Source: Azolla caroliniana (lineage: Eukaryota > Polypodiophyta). Taken from it: a DNA stretch of 64,000 nt. Each line of letters starts with the position of its first letter. Positions within the stretch are counted from its first letter, which is position 1. The notes beneath the pieces were generated by a model. That model made no database searches and was not told the DNA's origin. It saw nothing but the letters and a program-made list of their open reading frames with translations. Of this stretch, positions 25,636 to 37,448 are shown piece by piece. The DNA lies in contig JBHGNT010000026.1 in the NCBI GenBank assembly GCA_043228905.1, positions 248,001 to 312,000 of the forward strand. Reading direction: 5' to 3'. A program made the position numbers and the translations under genes.

Positions 25636-27238
25636 AATTTGAGGAGTGAGTTGAGAGGAACCCTTGAGTAAATTAAAATGTTCATACCTAGCGACTGTGA
25701 TATCGGGTTTTTGTGTTCAAACATGCGAATCGAAGCTAACAACGCTAGCTATGATATCGAATTAAAAAATTAAGATTTTGAAACTAAGGTCGAGAGACAT
25801 GACGAAATTAGCAAATTTGAGGAGTGAGTTGAGAGGAACCCTTGAGTAAATTAAAATGTTCATACCTAGCGACTGTGATATCGGATTTTTGTGTTCAAAC
25901 ATGCGAATCGAAGCTAACAACCCTAGCTATGATATGGAATTACAAAATCAAGATTTTGAAACTCCAGTCGAGAGACATGACGAAATTACCAAATTTGAGG
26001 AGGGAGTTGAGAAGAGCTAGTAGGTAAATTACAATGTTCATACCTGGTTCTTGTCATATCGGATTTTTGTGTTCAAACATGCGAATCGAAGCTAACAACC
26101 CTAGCTATGATATGGAATTACAAAATCAAGATTTTGAAACTCCAGTCGAGAGACATGATGAAATTACCAAATTTGAGGAGTGAGGTTGGAAGAGCGCGTG
26201 AGTGAATTAAAATGTTCATACCTGGCTCGTGTGATATCGGATTTTTGTGTTCCAACATGCGAATCCAAGCTAACGACGCTAGCTATGATATGGAATTGAA
26301 AAATCAAGATTTTGAAACACAGGTCGAGACACATGACGAAATTACCAAATTTGAGGAGTGAGTTGAGAGGAGCCCTTGAGTAAATTAAAATGGTCATACC
26401 TAGCGAGTGTGATATCGGATTTTTGTGTACAAACATGCGAATCGAAGCTAACAACGCTAGCTATGATATGGAGTTAAAAAATCAAGATTTTGAAACTCAG
26501 GTCGAGAGACATGACGAAATTACCAAATTTGAGGAGGGAGTTAAGAAGAGCTATTAGGTAAATTAAAATGTTGATACCTGGCTCGTGTGATATCGGATTT
26601 CTGTGTTCAAACATTGGAATCGAAGCTAACAACGCTAGCTATGATATAGAATTAAAAAATCAAGATTTTGAAACTCAGGTCGAGAGACATGACGAAATTA
26701 GCAAATTTGAGGAGTGAGTTGAGAGGAGCCCTTGAGTAAATTAAAATGGTCATTCCTAGCGAGTGTGATATCGGATTTTCGTGTACAAACATGCGAATCG
26801 AAGCTAACAATGCTAGCTATGATATGGAATTACTAAATTAAGATTTTGAAACAAAGGTTGAGAGACATGACGAAAGTAGCAACCTTGACGAGTGAGTTTA
26901 GAGGAGCCCTTGAGTCAATTAAAATGGTTATACCTAGCGAGTGTGATATCGGATTTCTGTGTTCAAACATGCGAATCGAAGCTAACAACACTAGCTATGA
27001 TATGGAATTACAAAATCAAGATTTTGAAACTCCAGTCGAGAGACATGATGAAATTACCAAATTTGAGGAGTGAGTTGAGAGGAGCCCTTGAGTAAATTAA
27101 AATGGTCATACCTAGCTCGTGTGATATCGGATTTTTGTGTTCAAACATGCGAATCGAAGCTAACAATGCTAGCTATGATATGGAATTAAAAAATTAAGAT
27201 TTTGAAACTAAGGTCGAGAGACATGACGAAATTAGCAA
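25636..27238 (+). repeat. Mosaic satellite segment
   Basis: Nine monomers. The first part carries the GACTGTGATATCGGG variant and AACAACCCTAGC monomers, which recur near 29,590-29,670. The middle has GTGTTCCAACATGCG with GAATCCAAGC, which recurs at ~29,812. The end is shared with ~19.4-20.6 kb. Confidence 0.77.
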
Positions 27239-29560
27239 CCTTGACGAGTGAGTTTAGAGGAGCCCTTGAGTAAATTAAAATGGTTATACCTAGCTCGTGT
27301 GATATCGGATTTTTGTGTTCAAACATGCGAATCGAAGCTAACAACGCTAGCTATGATATGGAATTAAAAAATCAAGATTTTGAAAATCAGGTCGAGAGGC
27401 ATGACGAAATTAGCAAATTTGAGGAGTGAGTTGAGAGGAGCCCTTGACTAAATTAAAATGTTCATACCTAGCGAGCGTGATATCGGATTTTTGTGTTCAA
27501 ACATGCGAATAGAAGCTAACAACGCTAGCTATGATATGGAATTAAAAAATCAAGTTTTTGTAATTCAGGTCGAGAGACATGACGAAATTTCCAAATTTGA
27601 GGAGGGAGTTAAGAAGAGCTATTAGGTAAATTACAATGTTGATACCTGGCTCGTGTGATATCGGATTTTTGTGTTCAAACATTGGAATCGAAGCTAACAA
27701 CGCTAGCTATGATATGGTCTTAAAAAATCAAGATTTTGAAACTCAGGTCGAGAGACATGACGAAATTACCAACTTTGAGGAGTGAGTTGAGAGGAGCCCT
27801 TGAGTAAATTAAAATGGTCATACCTAGCGAGTGTGATATCGGATTTTTGTGTTCAAACATGCGAATAGAAGCTAACAACGCTAGCTATGATATGGAATTA
27901 AAAAATCAAGTTTTTGTAATTCAGGTCGAGAGACATGACGAAATTTCCAAATTTGAGGAGGGAGTTAAGAAGAGCTATTAGGTAAATTACAATGTTGATA
28001 CCTGGCTCGTGTGATATCGGAATTTTGTGTACAAACATGCGAATCGAAGCTAACAACGCTAGCTATGATATGGAATTAAAAAATCAAGATTTTGAAAATC
28101 AGGTCGAGAGGCATGACGAAATTAGCAAATTTGAGGAGTGAGTTGAGAGGAGCCCTTGACTAAATTAAAATGTTCATACCTAGCGAGCGTGATATCGGAT
28201 TTTTGTGTACAAACATGCGAATCGAAGCTAACAACGCTAGCTATGATATGGAATTAAAAAATCAAGATTTTGAAACTCAGGTCGAGAGACATGACGAAAT
28301 TAGCAACCTTGACGAGGGAGTTGAGAGGAGCCCTTGAGTAAATAAAAATGTTCATACCTAGCTCGTGTGATATCGGATTTTTGTGGTCAAACATGCGAAT
28401 CGAAGCTAACAACGCTAGCTATGATATGGAATTAAAAAATCAAGATTTTGAAACTCCAGGCGAGAGACATGACGAAATTACCAAATTTGAGGAGTGAGGT
28501 TGGAAGAGCGCGTGAGTGAATTAAAATGTTCATACCTGGCTCGTGTGATATCGGATTTTTGTGTTCAAACATGCGAATCGAAGCTAACAACGCTAGCTAT
28601 GATATGGACTTAAAATATCAAGATTTTGAAACTCAGGTCGAGAGACATGACGAAATTACCAACTTTGAGGAGTGAGTTGAGAGGAGTCCTTGAGTAAATT
28701 AAAATGTTCATACCTAGTGAGTGTGATATCGGAATTTTGTGTACAAACATGCGAATCGAAGCTAACAACGCTAGCTATGATATGGAATTAAAAAATCAAG
28801 ATTTTGAAACTCAGGTCGAGAGACATGACGAAATTTCCAAATTTGAGGAGGGAGTTGAGAAGAGCTAGTAGGTAAATTACAATGTTCATACCTGGTTCTT
28901 GTGATATCGGATTTTTGTGTTCAAACATGCGAATCGAAGCTAACAACACTAGCTATGATATGGAATTACAAAATCAAGATTTTGAAACTCCAGTCGAGAG
29001 ACATGATGAAATTACCAAATTTGAGGAGTGAGGTTGGAAGAGCGCGTAAGTGAATTAAAATGTTCATACCTGGCTCGTGTGATATCGGATTTTTGTGTTC
29101 AAACATGCGAATCAAACCTAACAACGGTAGCTATGATATTGTCTTAATAAATCAAGATTTTGAAACTCAGGTCGAGAGACATGACGAAATTAGCAACATT
29201 GAGCAGTGAGTTGAGAGGAGCCCTTGAGTAAATTAAAATGGTCATACCTAGCTCGTGTGATATCGGATTTTTGTGTACAAACATGCGAATCGAAGCTAAC
29301 AATGCTAGCTATGATATGGAATTAAAAAATTAAGATTTTGAAACTAAGGTCGAGAGACATGACGAAATTAGCAACATTGACGAGTGAGTTTAGAGGAGCC
29401 CTTGAGTAAATTAAAATGGTTATACCTAGCTCCTGTGATATCGGATTTTTGTGTTCAAACATGCGAATCGAAGCTAACAACGCTAGCTATGATATCGAAT
29501 TAAAAAATTAAGATTTTGAAACTCAGGTCGAGAGACATGACGAAATTAGCAAATTTGAGG
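27239..29560 (+). repeat. Block A, copy 4
   Basis: Matches copy 3 at 3,738 bp to about 29,120, then carries private changes such as AACGGTAGC with GATATTGTCTTAATAAA near 29,127 and TTGAGCAGTGAG near 29,201. Its end, with GCTCCTGTGATATCGG at ~29,431, follows 22,966-23,100 at an offset of 6,408 (36 monomers). Confidence 0.83.
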
Positions 29561-30466
29561 AGTGAGTTGAGAGGAACCCTTGAGTAAATTAAAATGTTCA
29601 TACCTAGCGACTGTGATATCGGATTTTTGTGTTCAAACATGCGAATCGAAGCTAACAACCCTAGCTATGATATGGAATTACAAAATCAAGATTTTGAAAC
29701 TCCAGTCGAGAGACATGATGAAATTACCAAATTTGAGGAGTGAGGTTGGAAGAGCGCGTGACTTAATTAAAATGTTCATACCTGGCTCGTGTGATATCGG
29801 ATTTTTGTGTTCCAACATGCGAATCCAAGCTAACGACGCTAGCTATGATATGGAATTGAAAAATCAAGATTTTGAAACACAGGTCGAGACACATGACGAA
29901 ATTACCAAATTTGAGGAGTGAGTTGAGAGGAGCCCTTGAGTAAATTAAAATGGTCATACCTAGCGAGTGTGATATCGGATTTTTCTGTACAAACATGCGA
30001 ATCGAAGCTAACAACGCTAGCTATGATATGGAATTGAAAAATCAAGATTTTGAAACTCCGATCGAGAGACATGACGAAATTAGCAAATTTGAGGAGTGAG
30101 TTGAGAGGAACCCTTGAGTAAATTAAAATGTTCATACCTAGCGAGTGTGTTCAAACATGCGAATCGAAGCTAACAGCGCTAGCTATGATATGGAATTAAA
30201 AAATCAAGATTTTGAAACTCAGGTCGAGAGACATGACGAAATTGCCAAATTTGAGGAGGGAGTTGAGAAGAGCTAGTAGGTAAATTACAATGTTCATACT
30301 TGGTTCGTGTGATATCGGATTTTTGTGTTCAAACATGCGAATCGAAGCTAACAACGGTAGCTATGATATGGAAATAAAAAAACAAGATTTTGAAACTCAG
30401 GTCGAGAGACATGACGAAATTTCCAAATTTGAGGAGGGAGTTGAGAAGAGCTAGTAGGTAAATTAC
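29561..30466 (+). repeat. Transition segment between the left mosaic and the HOR domain
   Basis: About five monomers. One, near 30,149, is shortened by 16 bp: GCGAGTGTG runs straight into TTCAAAC and the GATATCGG motif is broken. The first monomers share AACAACCCTAGC and GTGTTCCAACATG variants with 25.9-26.3 kb. Confidence 0.78.
30149..30149 (+). repeat. Monomer with 16-bp deletion removing GATATCGG
   Basis: GCGAGTGTGTTCAAACATG replaces the usual form, losing ATATCGGATTTTTGTG. The lost stretch is flanked by TGTG on both sides, as expected for slippage between short direct repeats. I saw no other copy. Confidence 0.85.
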
Positions 30467-30480
30467 AATTTCCAAATTTG
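30467..30480 (+). repeat. 10-bp templated patch at a monomer join
   Basis: Where other copies read AATTACAATGTTCATACCTG, this one reads AATTACAATTTCCAAATTTG, same length. The 14-bp AATTTCCAAATTTG is identical to sequence about 60 bp upstream in the same monomer. The patch recurs at 32,379, 34,291, 35,537, 37,449, 39,539, 46,969, 49,059, 52,619 and 54,887, always in the same HOR position. Confidence 0.85.
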
Positions 30481-32378
30481 GTTCTTGTGATATCGGATTT
30501 TTGTGTTCAAACATGCGAATCGAAGCTAACAACACTAGCTATGATATGGAATTACAAAATCAAGATTTTGAAACTCCAGTCGAGAGAAATGATGAAATTA
30601 CCAAATTTGAGGAGTGAGGTTGGAAGAGGGCGTGAGTGAATTAAAATGTTCATACCTGGCTCGTGTGATATCGGATTTTTGTGTTCAAACATGCGAATCG
30701 AAGCTAACGACGCTAGCTATGATATGGAATTAAAAAATCAAGATTTTGAAAATCAGGTCGAGAGGCATGACGAAATTAGCAAATTTGAGGAGTGAGTTGA
30801 GAGGAGCCCTTGACTAAATTAAAATGTTCATACCTAGCGAGCGTGATATCGGATTTTTGTGTTCAAACATGCGAATCGAAGCTAACAACGCTAGCTATGA
30901 TATGGAATTAAAAAATCAAGATTTTGAAACTCAGGTCGAGAGACATGACGAAATTAGCAACCTTGACGAGGAAGTTGAGAGGAGCCCTTGAGTAAATAAA
31001 AATGTTCATACCTAGCTCGTGTGATATCGGATTTCTGTGTTCAAACATGCGAATCGAAGCTAACAACGCTAGCTATGATATGGAATTAAAAAATCAAGAT
31101 TTTGAAACTCAGGTCGAGAGACATGACGAAATTAGCAAATTTGAGGAGGGAGTTGAGAGGGGCCCTTAAGTAAATTAAAATGTTCATACCTAGCTCGTGT
31201 GATATCGGATTTTTGTGTTCAAACATGCGAATCAAACCTAACAACGCTAGCTATGATATAGAATTAAAAAAGCAAGATTTTGAAACTCAGGTCGAGAGTC
31301 ATGACGAAATTAGCAAATCTGAGGAGTGAGTTGAGAGGAGCCCTTGAGTAAATTAAAATGGTCATACCTAGCGAGTGTGATATCGGATTTTTGTGTACAA
31401 ACATGCGAATCGAAGCTAACAACGCTAGCTATGATATGGAATTAAAAAATCAAGATTTTGAAACTCAGGTCGAGAGACATGAAGAAATTACCAAATTTGA
31501 GGAGTGAGTTGAGAGGAGCCCTTGAGTGAATTAAAATGTTCATACCTAGCTTGTGTGATATCGGATTTTTGTGTTGAAACCTGCGAATTGAAGCTAACAG
31601 GTCGAGAGACATGACGAAATTAGCAACCTTGACGAGGGAGTTGAGAGGAGTCCTTGAGTAAATAAAAATGTTCATAAATAGCTCGTGTGAGATCGGATTT
31701 TTGTGTTCAAACATGCGAATCGAAGCTAACAACGCTAGCTATGATATGGAATTAAAAAATCAAGATTTTGAAACTCAGGTCGAGAGACATGACGAAATTA
31801 GCAAATTTGAGGAGGGAGTTGAGAGGAGCCCTTGAGTAAATTAAAATGCTCATACCTAACGAGTGTGATATCGGATTTTTATGTTCAAACATGCGAATCG
31901 AAGCTAACAACGCTAGCTATGATATGGAATTAAAAAATCAAGATTTTGCAACTCAGGTCGAGAGACATGAAGAAATTAGCAAATTTGAGGAGTGAGTTGA
32001 GAGGAGCCCTTGAGTAAATTAAAATGTTCATACCTAGCGAGTGTGATATCGGATTTTCGTGTACAAACATGCGAATCGAAGCTAACAACGCTAGCTATGA
32101 TATGGAATTAAAAAATCAAGATTTTGAAACTCAGGTCGAGAGACATGACGAAATTGCCAAATTTGAGGAGGGAGTTGAGAAGAGCTAGTAGGTAAATTAC
32201 AATATTCATACCTGGTTCGTGTGATATCGGATTTTTGTGTTCAAACATGCGAATCGAAGCTAACAACGGTAGCTATGATATGGAGTTAAAAAATCAAGAT
32301 TTTGAAACTTAGGTCGAGAGACATGACGAAATTTCCAAATTTGAGGAGGGAGTTGAGAAGAGCTAGTAGGTAAATTAC
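30467..32378 (+). repeat. HOR copy 1 (diverged), 1,912 bp
   Basis: Measured from one 10-bp patch marker (AATTTCCAAATTTGG at 30,467) to the next at 32,379. It holds a 132-bp deletion monomer at 31,598. Its first monomers differ in order from later copies: a single ACGACGC monomer is followed by a GACGAGGAAG-tailed one. Confidence 0.8.
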
Positions 32379-34290
32379 AATTTCCAAATTTGGTTCTTGT
32401 GATATCGGATTTTTGTGTTCAAACATGCGAATCGAAGCTAACAACACTAGCTATGATATGGAATTACAAAATCAAGATTTTGAAACTCCAGTCGAGAGAC
32501 ATGATGAAATTAGCAAATTTGAGGAGTGAGGTTGGAAGAGCGCGTGAGTGAATTAAAATGTTCATACCTGGCTCGTTTGATATCGGATTTTTGTGTTCAA
32601 ACATGCGAATCGAAGCTAACGACGCTAGCTATGATATGGAATTGAAAAATCAAGATTTTGAAACTCAGGTCGAGACACATGACGAAATTACCAAATTTGA
32701 GGAGTGAGGTTGGAAGAGCGCGTGAGTGAATTAAAATGTTCATACCTGGCTCGTGTGATATCGGATTTTTGTGTTCAAACATGCAAATCGAAGCTAACGA
32801 CGCTAGCTATGATATGGAATTAAAAATTCAAGATTTTGAAAATCAGGTCGAGAGGCATGACGAAATTAGCAAATTTGAGGTGTGAGTTGAGAGGAGCCCT
32901 TGACTAAATTAAAATGTTCATACCTAGCGAGCGTGATATCGGATTTCTGTGTTCAAACATGCGAATCGAAGCTAACAACGCTAGCTATGATATGGAATTA
33001 AAAAATCAAGATTTTGAAACTCAGGTCGAGAGACATGACGAAATTAGCAAATTTGAGGAGGGAGTTGAGAGGGGCCCTTAAGTAAATTAAAATGTTCATA
33101 CCTAGCTCGTGTGATATCGGATTTTTGTGTTCAAACATGCGAATCAAACCTAACAACGCTAGCTATGATATAGAATTAAAAAAGCAAGATTTTGAAACTC
33201 AGGTCGAGAGTCATGACGAAATTAGCAAATCTGAGGAGTGAGTTGAGAGGAGCCCTTGAGTAAATTAAAATGGTCATACCTAGCGAGTGTGATATCGGAT
33301 TTTTGTGTACAAACATGCGAATCGAAGCTAACAACGCTAGCTATGATATGGAATTAAAAAATCAAGATTTTGAAACTCAGGTCGAGAGACATGAAGAAAT
33401 TACCAAATTTGAGGAGTGAGTTGAGAGGAGCCCTTGAGTGAATTAAAATGTTCATACCTAGCTTGTGTGATATCGGATTTTTGTGTTGAAACCTGCGAAT
33501 TGAAGCTAACAGGTCGAGAGACATGACGAAATTAGCAACCTTGACGAGGGAGTTGAGAGGAGTCCTTGAGTAAATAAAAATGTTCATAAATAGCTCGTGT
33601 GAGATCGGATTTTTGTGTTCAAACATGCGAATCGAAGCTAACAACGCTAGCTATGATATGGAATTAAAAAATCAAGATTTTGAAACTCAGGTCGAGAGAC
33701 ATGACGAAATTAGCAAATTTGAGGAGGGAGTTGAGAGGAGCCCTTGAGTAAATTAAAATGCTCATACCTAACGAGTGTGATATCGGATTTTTATGTTCAA
33801 ACATGCGAATCGAAGCTAACAACGCTAGCTATGATATGGAATTAAAAAATCAAGATTTTGCAACTCAGGTCGAGAGACATGAAGAAATTAGCAAATTTGA
33901 GGAGTGAGTTGAGAGGAGCCCTTGAGTAAATTAAAATGTTCATACCTAGCGAGTGTGATATCGGATTTTCGTGTACAAACATGCGAATCGAAGCTAACAA
34001 CGCTAGCTATGATATGGAATTAAAAAATCAAGATTTTGAAACTCAGGTCGAGAGACATGACGAAATTGCCAAATTTGAGGAGGGAGTTGAGAAGAGCTAG
34101 TAGGTAAATTACAATATTCATACCTGGTTCGTGTGATATCGGATTTCTGTGTTCAAACATGCGAATCGAAGCTAACAACGGTAGCTATGATATGGAGTTA
34201 AAAAATCAAGATTTTGAAACTTAGGTCGAGAGACATGACGAAATTTCCAAATTTGAGGAGGGAGTTGAGAAGAGCTAGTAGGTAAATTAC
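32379..34290 (+). repeat. HOR copy 2, 11-mer, 1,912 bp
   Basis: Length equals 10 x 178 + 132. Order: patch monomer with AACACTAGC; two ACGACGC monomers, the second with ATGCAAATCG and TTAAAAATTC; a GATTTCTGTG monomer; a GAATCAAACC monomer with CAAATCTGAGG; a GTACAAAC monomer; the 132-bp monomer at 33,510; then GAGATCGG, TTTTTATGTTC, TTTTCGTGTAC and AACGGTAGC monomers. Confidence 0.87.
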
Positions 34291-35536
34291 AATTTCCAAA
34301 TTTGGTTCTTGTGATATCGGATTTTTGTGTTCAAACATGCGAATCGAAGCTAACAACACTAGCTATGATATGGAATTACAAAATCAAGATTTTGAAACTC
34401 CAGTCGAGAGACATGATGAAATTAGCAAATTTGAGGAGTGAGGTTGGAAGAGCGCGTGAGTGAATTAAAATGTTCATACCTGGCTCGTTTGATATCGGAT
34501 TTTTGTGTTCAAACATGCGAATCGAAGCTAACGACGCTAGCTATGATATGGAATTGAAAAATCAAGATTTTGAAACTCAGGTCGAGACACATGACGAAAT
34601 TACCAAATTTGAGGAGTGAGGTTGGAAGAGCGCGTGAGTGAATTAAAATGTTCATACCTGGCTCGTGTGATATCGGATTTTTGTGTTCAAACATGCAAAT
34701 CGAAGCTAACGACGCTAGCTATGATATGGAATTAAAAATTCAAGATTTTGAAAATCAGGTCGAGAGACATGACGAAATTAGCAACCTTGACGAGGGAGTT
34801 GAGAGGAGTCCTTGAGTAAATAAAAATGTTCATAAATAGCTCGTGTGAGATCGGATTTTTGTGTTCAAACATGCGAATCGAAGCTAACAACGCTAGCTAT
34901 GATATGGAATTAAAAAATCAAGATTTTGAAACTCAGGTCGAGAGACATGACGAAATTAGCAAATTTGAGGAGGGAGTTGAGAGGAGCCCTTGAGTAAATT
35001 AAAATGCTCATACCTAACGAGTGTGATATCGGATTTTTATGTTCAAACATGCGAATCGAAGCTAACAACGCTAGCTATGATATGGAATTAAAAAATCAAG
35101 ATTTTGCAACTCAGGTCGAGAGACATGAAGAAATTAGCAAATTTGAGGAGTGAGTTGAGAGGAGCCCTTGAGTAAATTAAAATGTTCATACCTAGCGAGT
35201 GTGATATCGGATTTTCGTGTACAAACATGCGAATCGAAGCTAACAACGCTAGCTATGATATGGAATTAAAAAATCAAGATTTTGAAACTCAGGTCGAGAG
35301 ACATGACGAAATTGCCAAATTTGAGGAGGGAGTTGAGAAGAGCTAGTAGGTAAATTACAATATTCATACCTGGTTCGTGTGATATCGGATTTTTGTGTTC
35401 AAACATGCGAATCGAAGCTAACAACGGTAGCTATGATATGGAGTTAAAAAATCAAGATTTTGAAACTTAGGTCGAGAGACATGACGAAATTTCCAAATTT
35501 GAGGAGGGAGTTGAGAAGAGCTAGTAGGTAAATTAC
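34291..35536 (+). repeat. HOR copy 3, truncated 7-mer, 1,246 bp
   Basis: Lacks four consecutive monomers, including the 132-bp one (666 bp = 3 x 178 + 132). The sequence jumps near 34,752 from the ATGCAAATCG monomer into a CTTGACGAGGGAG tail followed by the GAGATCGG monomer. Confidence 0.87.
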
Positions 35537-37448
35537 AATTTCCAAATTTGGTTCTTGTGATATCGGATTTTTGTGTTCAAACATGCGAATCGAAGCTAAC
35601 AACACTAGCTATGATATGGAATTACAAAATCAAGATTTTGAAACTCCAGTCGAGAGACATGATGAAATTAGCAAATTTGAGGAGTGAGGTTGGAAGAGCG
35701 CGTGAGTGAATTAAAATGTTCATACCTGGCTCGTTTGATATCGGATTTTTGTGTTCAAACATGCGAATCGAAGCTAACGACGCTAGCTATGATATGGAAT
35801 TGAAAAATCAAGATTTTGAAACTCAGGTCGAGACACATGACGAAATTACCAAATTTGAGGAGTGAGGTTGGAAGAGTGCGTGAGTGAATTAAAATGTTCA
35901 TACCTGGCTCGTGTGATATCGGATTTTTGTGTTCAAACATGCAAATCGAAGCTAACGACGCTAGCTATGATATGGAATTAAAAATTCAAGATTTTGAAAA
36001 TCAGGTCGAGAGGCATGACGAAATTAGCAAATTTGAGGTGTGAGTTGAGAGGAGCCCTTGACTAAATTAAAATGTTCATACCTAGCGAGCGTGATATCGG
36101 ATTTCTGTGTTCAAACATGCGAATCGAAGCTAACAACGCTAGCTATGATATGGAATTAAAAAATCAAGATTTTGAAACTCAGGTCGAGAGACATGACGAA
36201 ATTAGCAAATTTGAGGAGGGAGTTGAGAGGGGCCCTTAAGTAAATTAAAATGTTCATACCTAGCTCGTGTGATATCGGATTTTTGTGTTCAAACATGCGA
36301 ATCAAACCTAACAACGCTAGCTATGATATAGAATTAAAAAAGCAAGATTTTGAAACTCAGGTCGAGAGTCATGACGAAATTAGCAAATCTGAGGAGTGAG
36401 TTGAGAGGAGCCCTTGAGTAAATTAAAATGGTCATACCTAGCGAGTGTGATATCGGATTTTTGTGTACAAACATGCGAATCGAAGCTAACAACGCTAGCT
36501 ATGATATGGAATTAAAAAATCAAGATTTTGAAACTCAGGTCGAGAGACATGAAGAAATTACCAAATTTGAGGAGTGAGTTGAGAGGAGCCCTTGAGTGAA
36601 TTAAAATGTTCATACCTAGCTTGTGTGATATCGGATTTTTGTGTTGAAACCTGCGAATTGAAGCTAACAGGTCGAGAGACATGACGAAATTAGCAACCTT
36701 GACGAGGGAGTTGAGAGGAGTCCTTGAGTAAATAAAAATGTTCATAAATAGCTCGTGTGAGATCGGATTTTTGTGTTCAAACATGCGAATCGAAGCTAAC
36801 AACGCTAGCTATGATATGGAATTAAAAAATCAAGATTTTGAAACTCAGGTCGAGAGACATGACGAAATTAGCAAATTTGAGGAGGGAGTTGAGAGGAGCC
36901 CTTGAGTAAATTAAAATGCTCATACCTAACGAGTGTGATATCGGATTTTTATGTTCAAACATGCGAATCGAAGCTAACAACGCTAGCTATGATATGGAAT
37001 TAAAAAATCAAGATTTTGCAACTCAGGTCGAGAGACATGAAGAAATTAGCAAATTTGAGGAGTGAGTTGAGAGGAGCCCTTGAGTAAATTAAAATGTTCA
37101 TACCTAGCGAGTGTGATATCGGATTTTCGTGTACAAACATGCGAATCGAAGCTAACAACGCTAGCTATGATATGGAATTAAAAAATCAAGATTTTGAAAC
37201 TCAGGTCGAGAGACATGACGAAATTGCCAAATTTGAGGAGGGAGTTGAGAAGAGCTAGTAGGTAAATTACAATATTCATACCTGGTTCGTGTGATATCGG
37301 ATTTCTGTGTTCAAACATGCGAATCGAAGCTAACAACGGTAGCTATGATATGGAGTTAAAAAATCAAGATTTTGAAACTTAGGTCGAGAGACATGACGAA
37401 ATTTCCAAATTTGAGGAGGGAGTTGAGAAGAGCTAGTAGGTAAATTAC
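35537..37448 (+). repeat. HOR copy 4, 11-mer, 1,912 bp
   Basis: Same order as copy 2, with the deletion junction at 36,668. From ~35,880 onward it begins the region duplicated at +9,520. Confidence 0.87.

Noticed and set aside
29580-29921. 113-codon open frame on the + strand
   Set aside because: It lies wholly in satellite and extends through two monomers only because of local variants. The same phase is closed in most other copies, and it has no domain.
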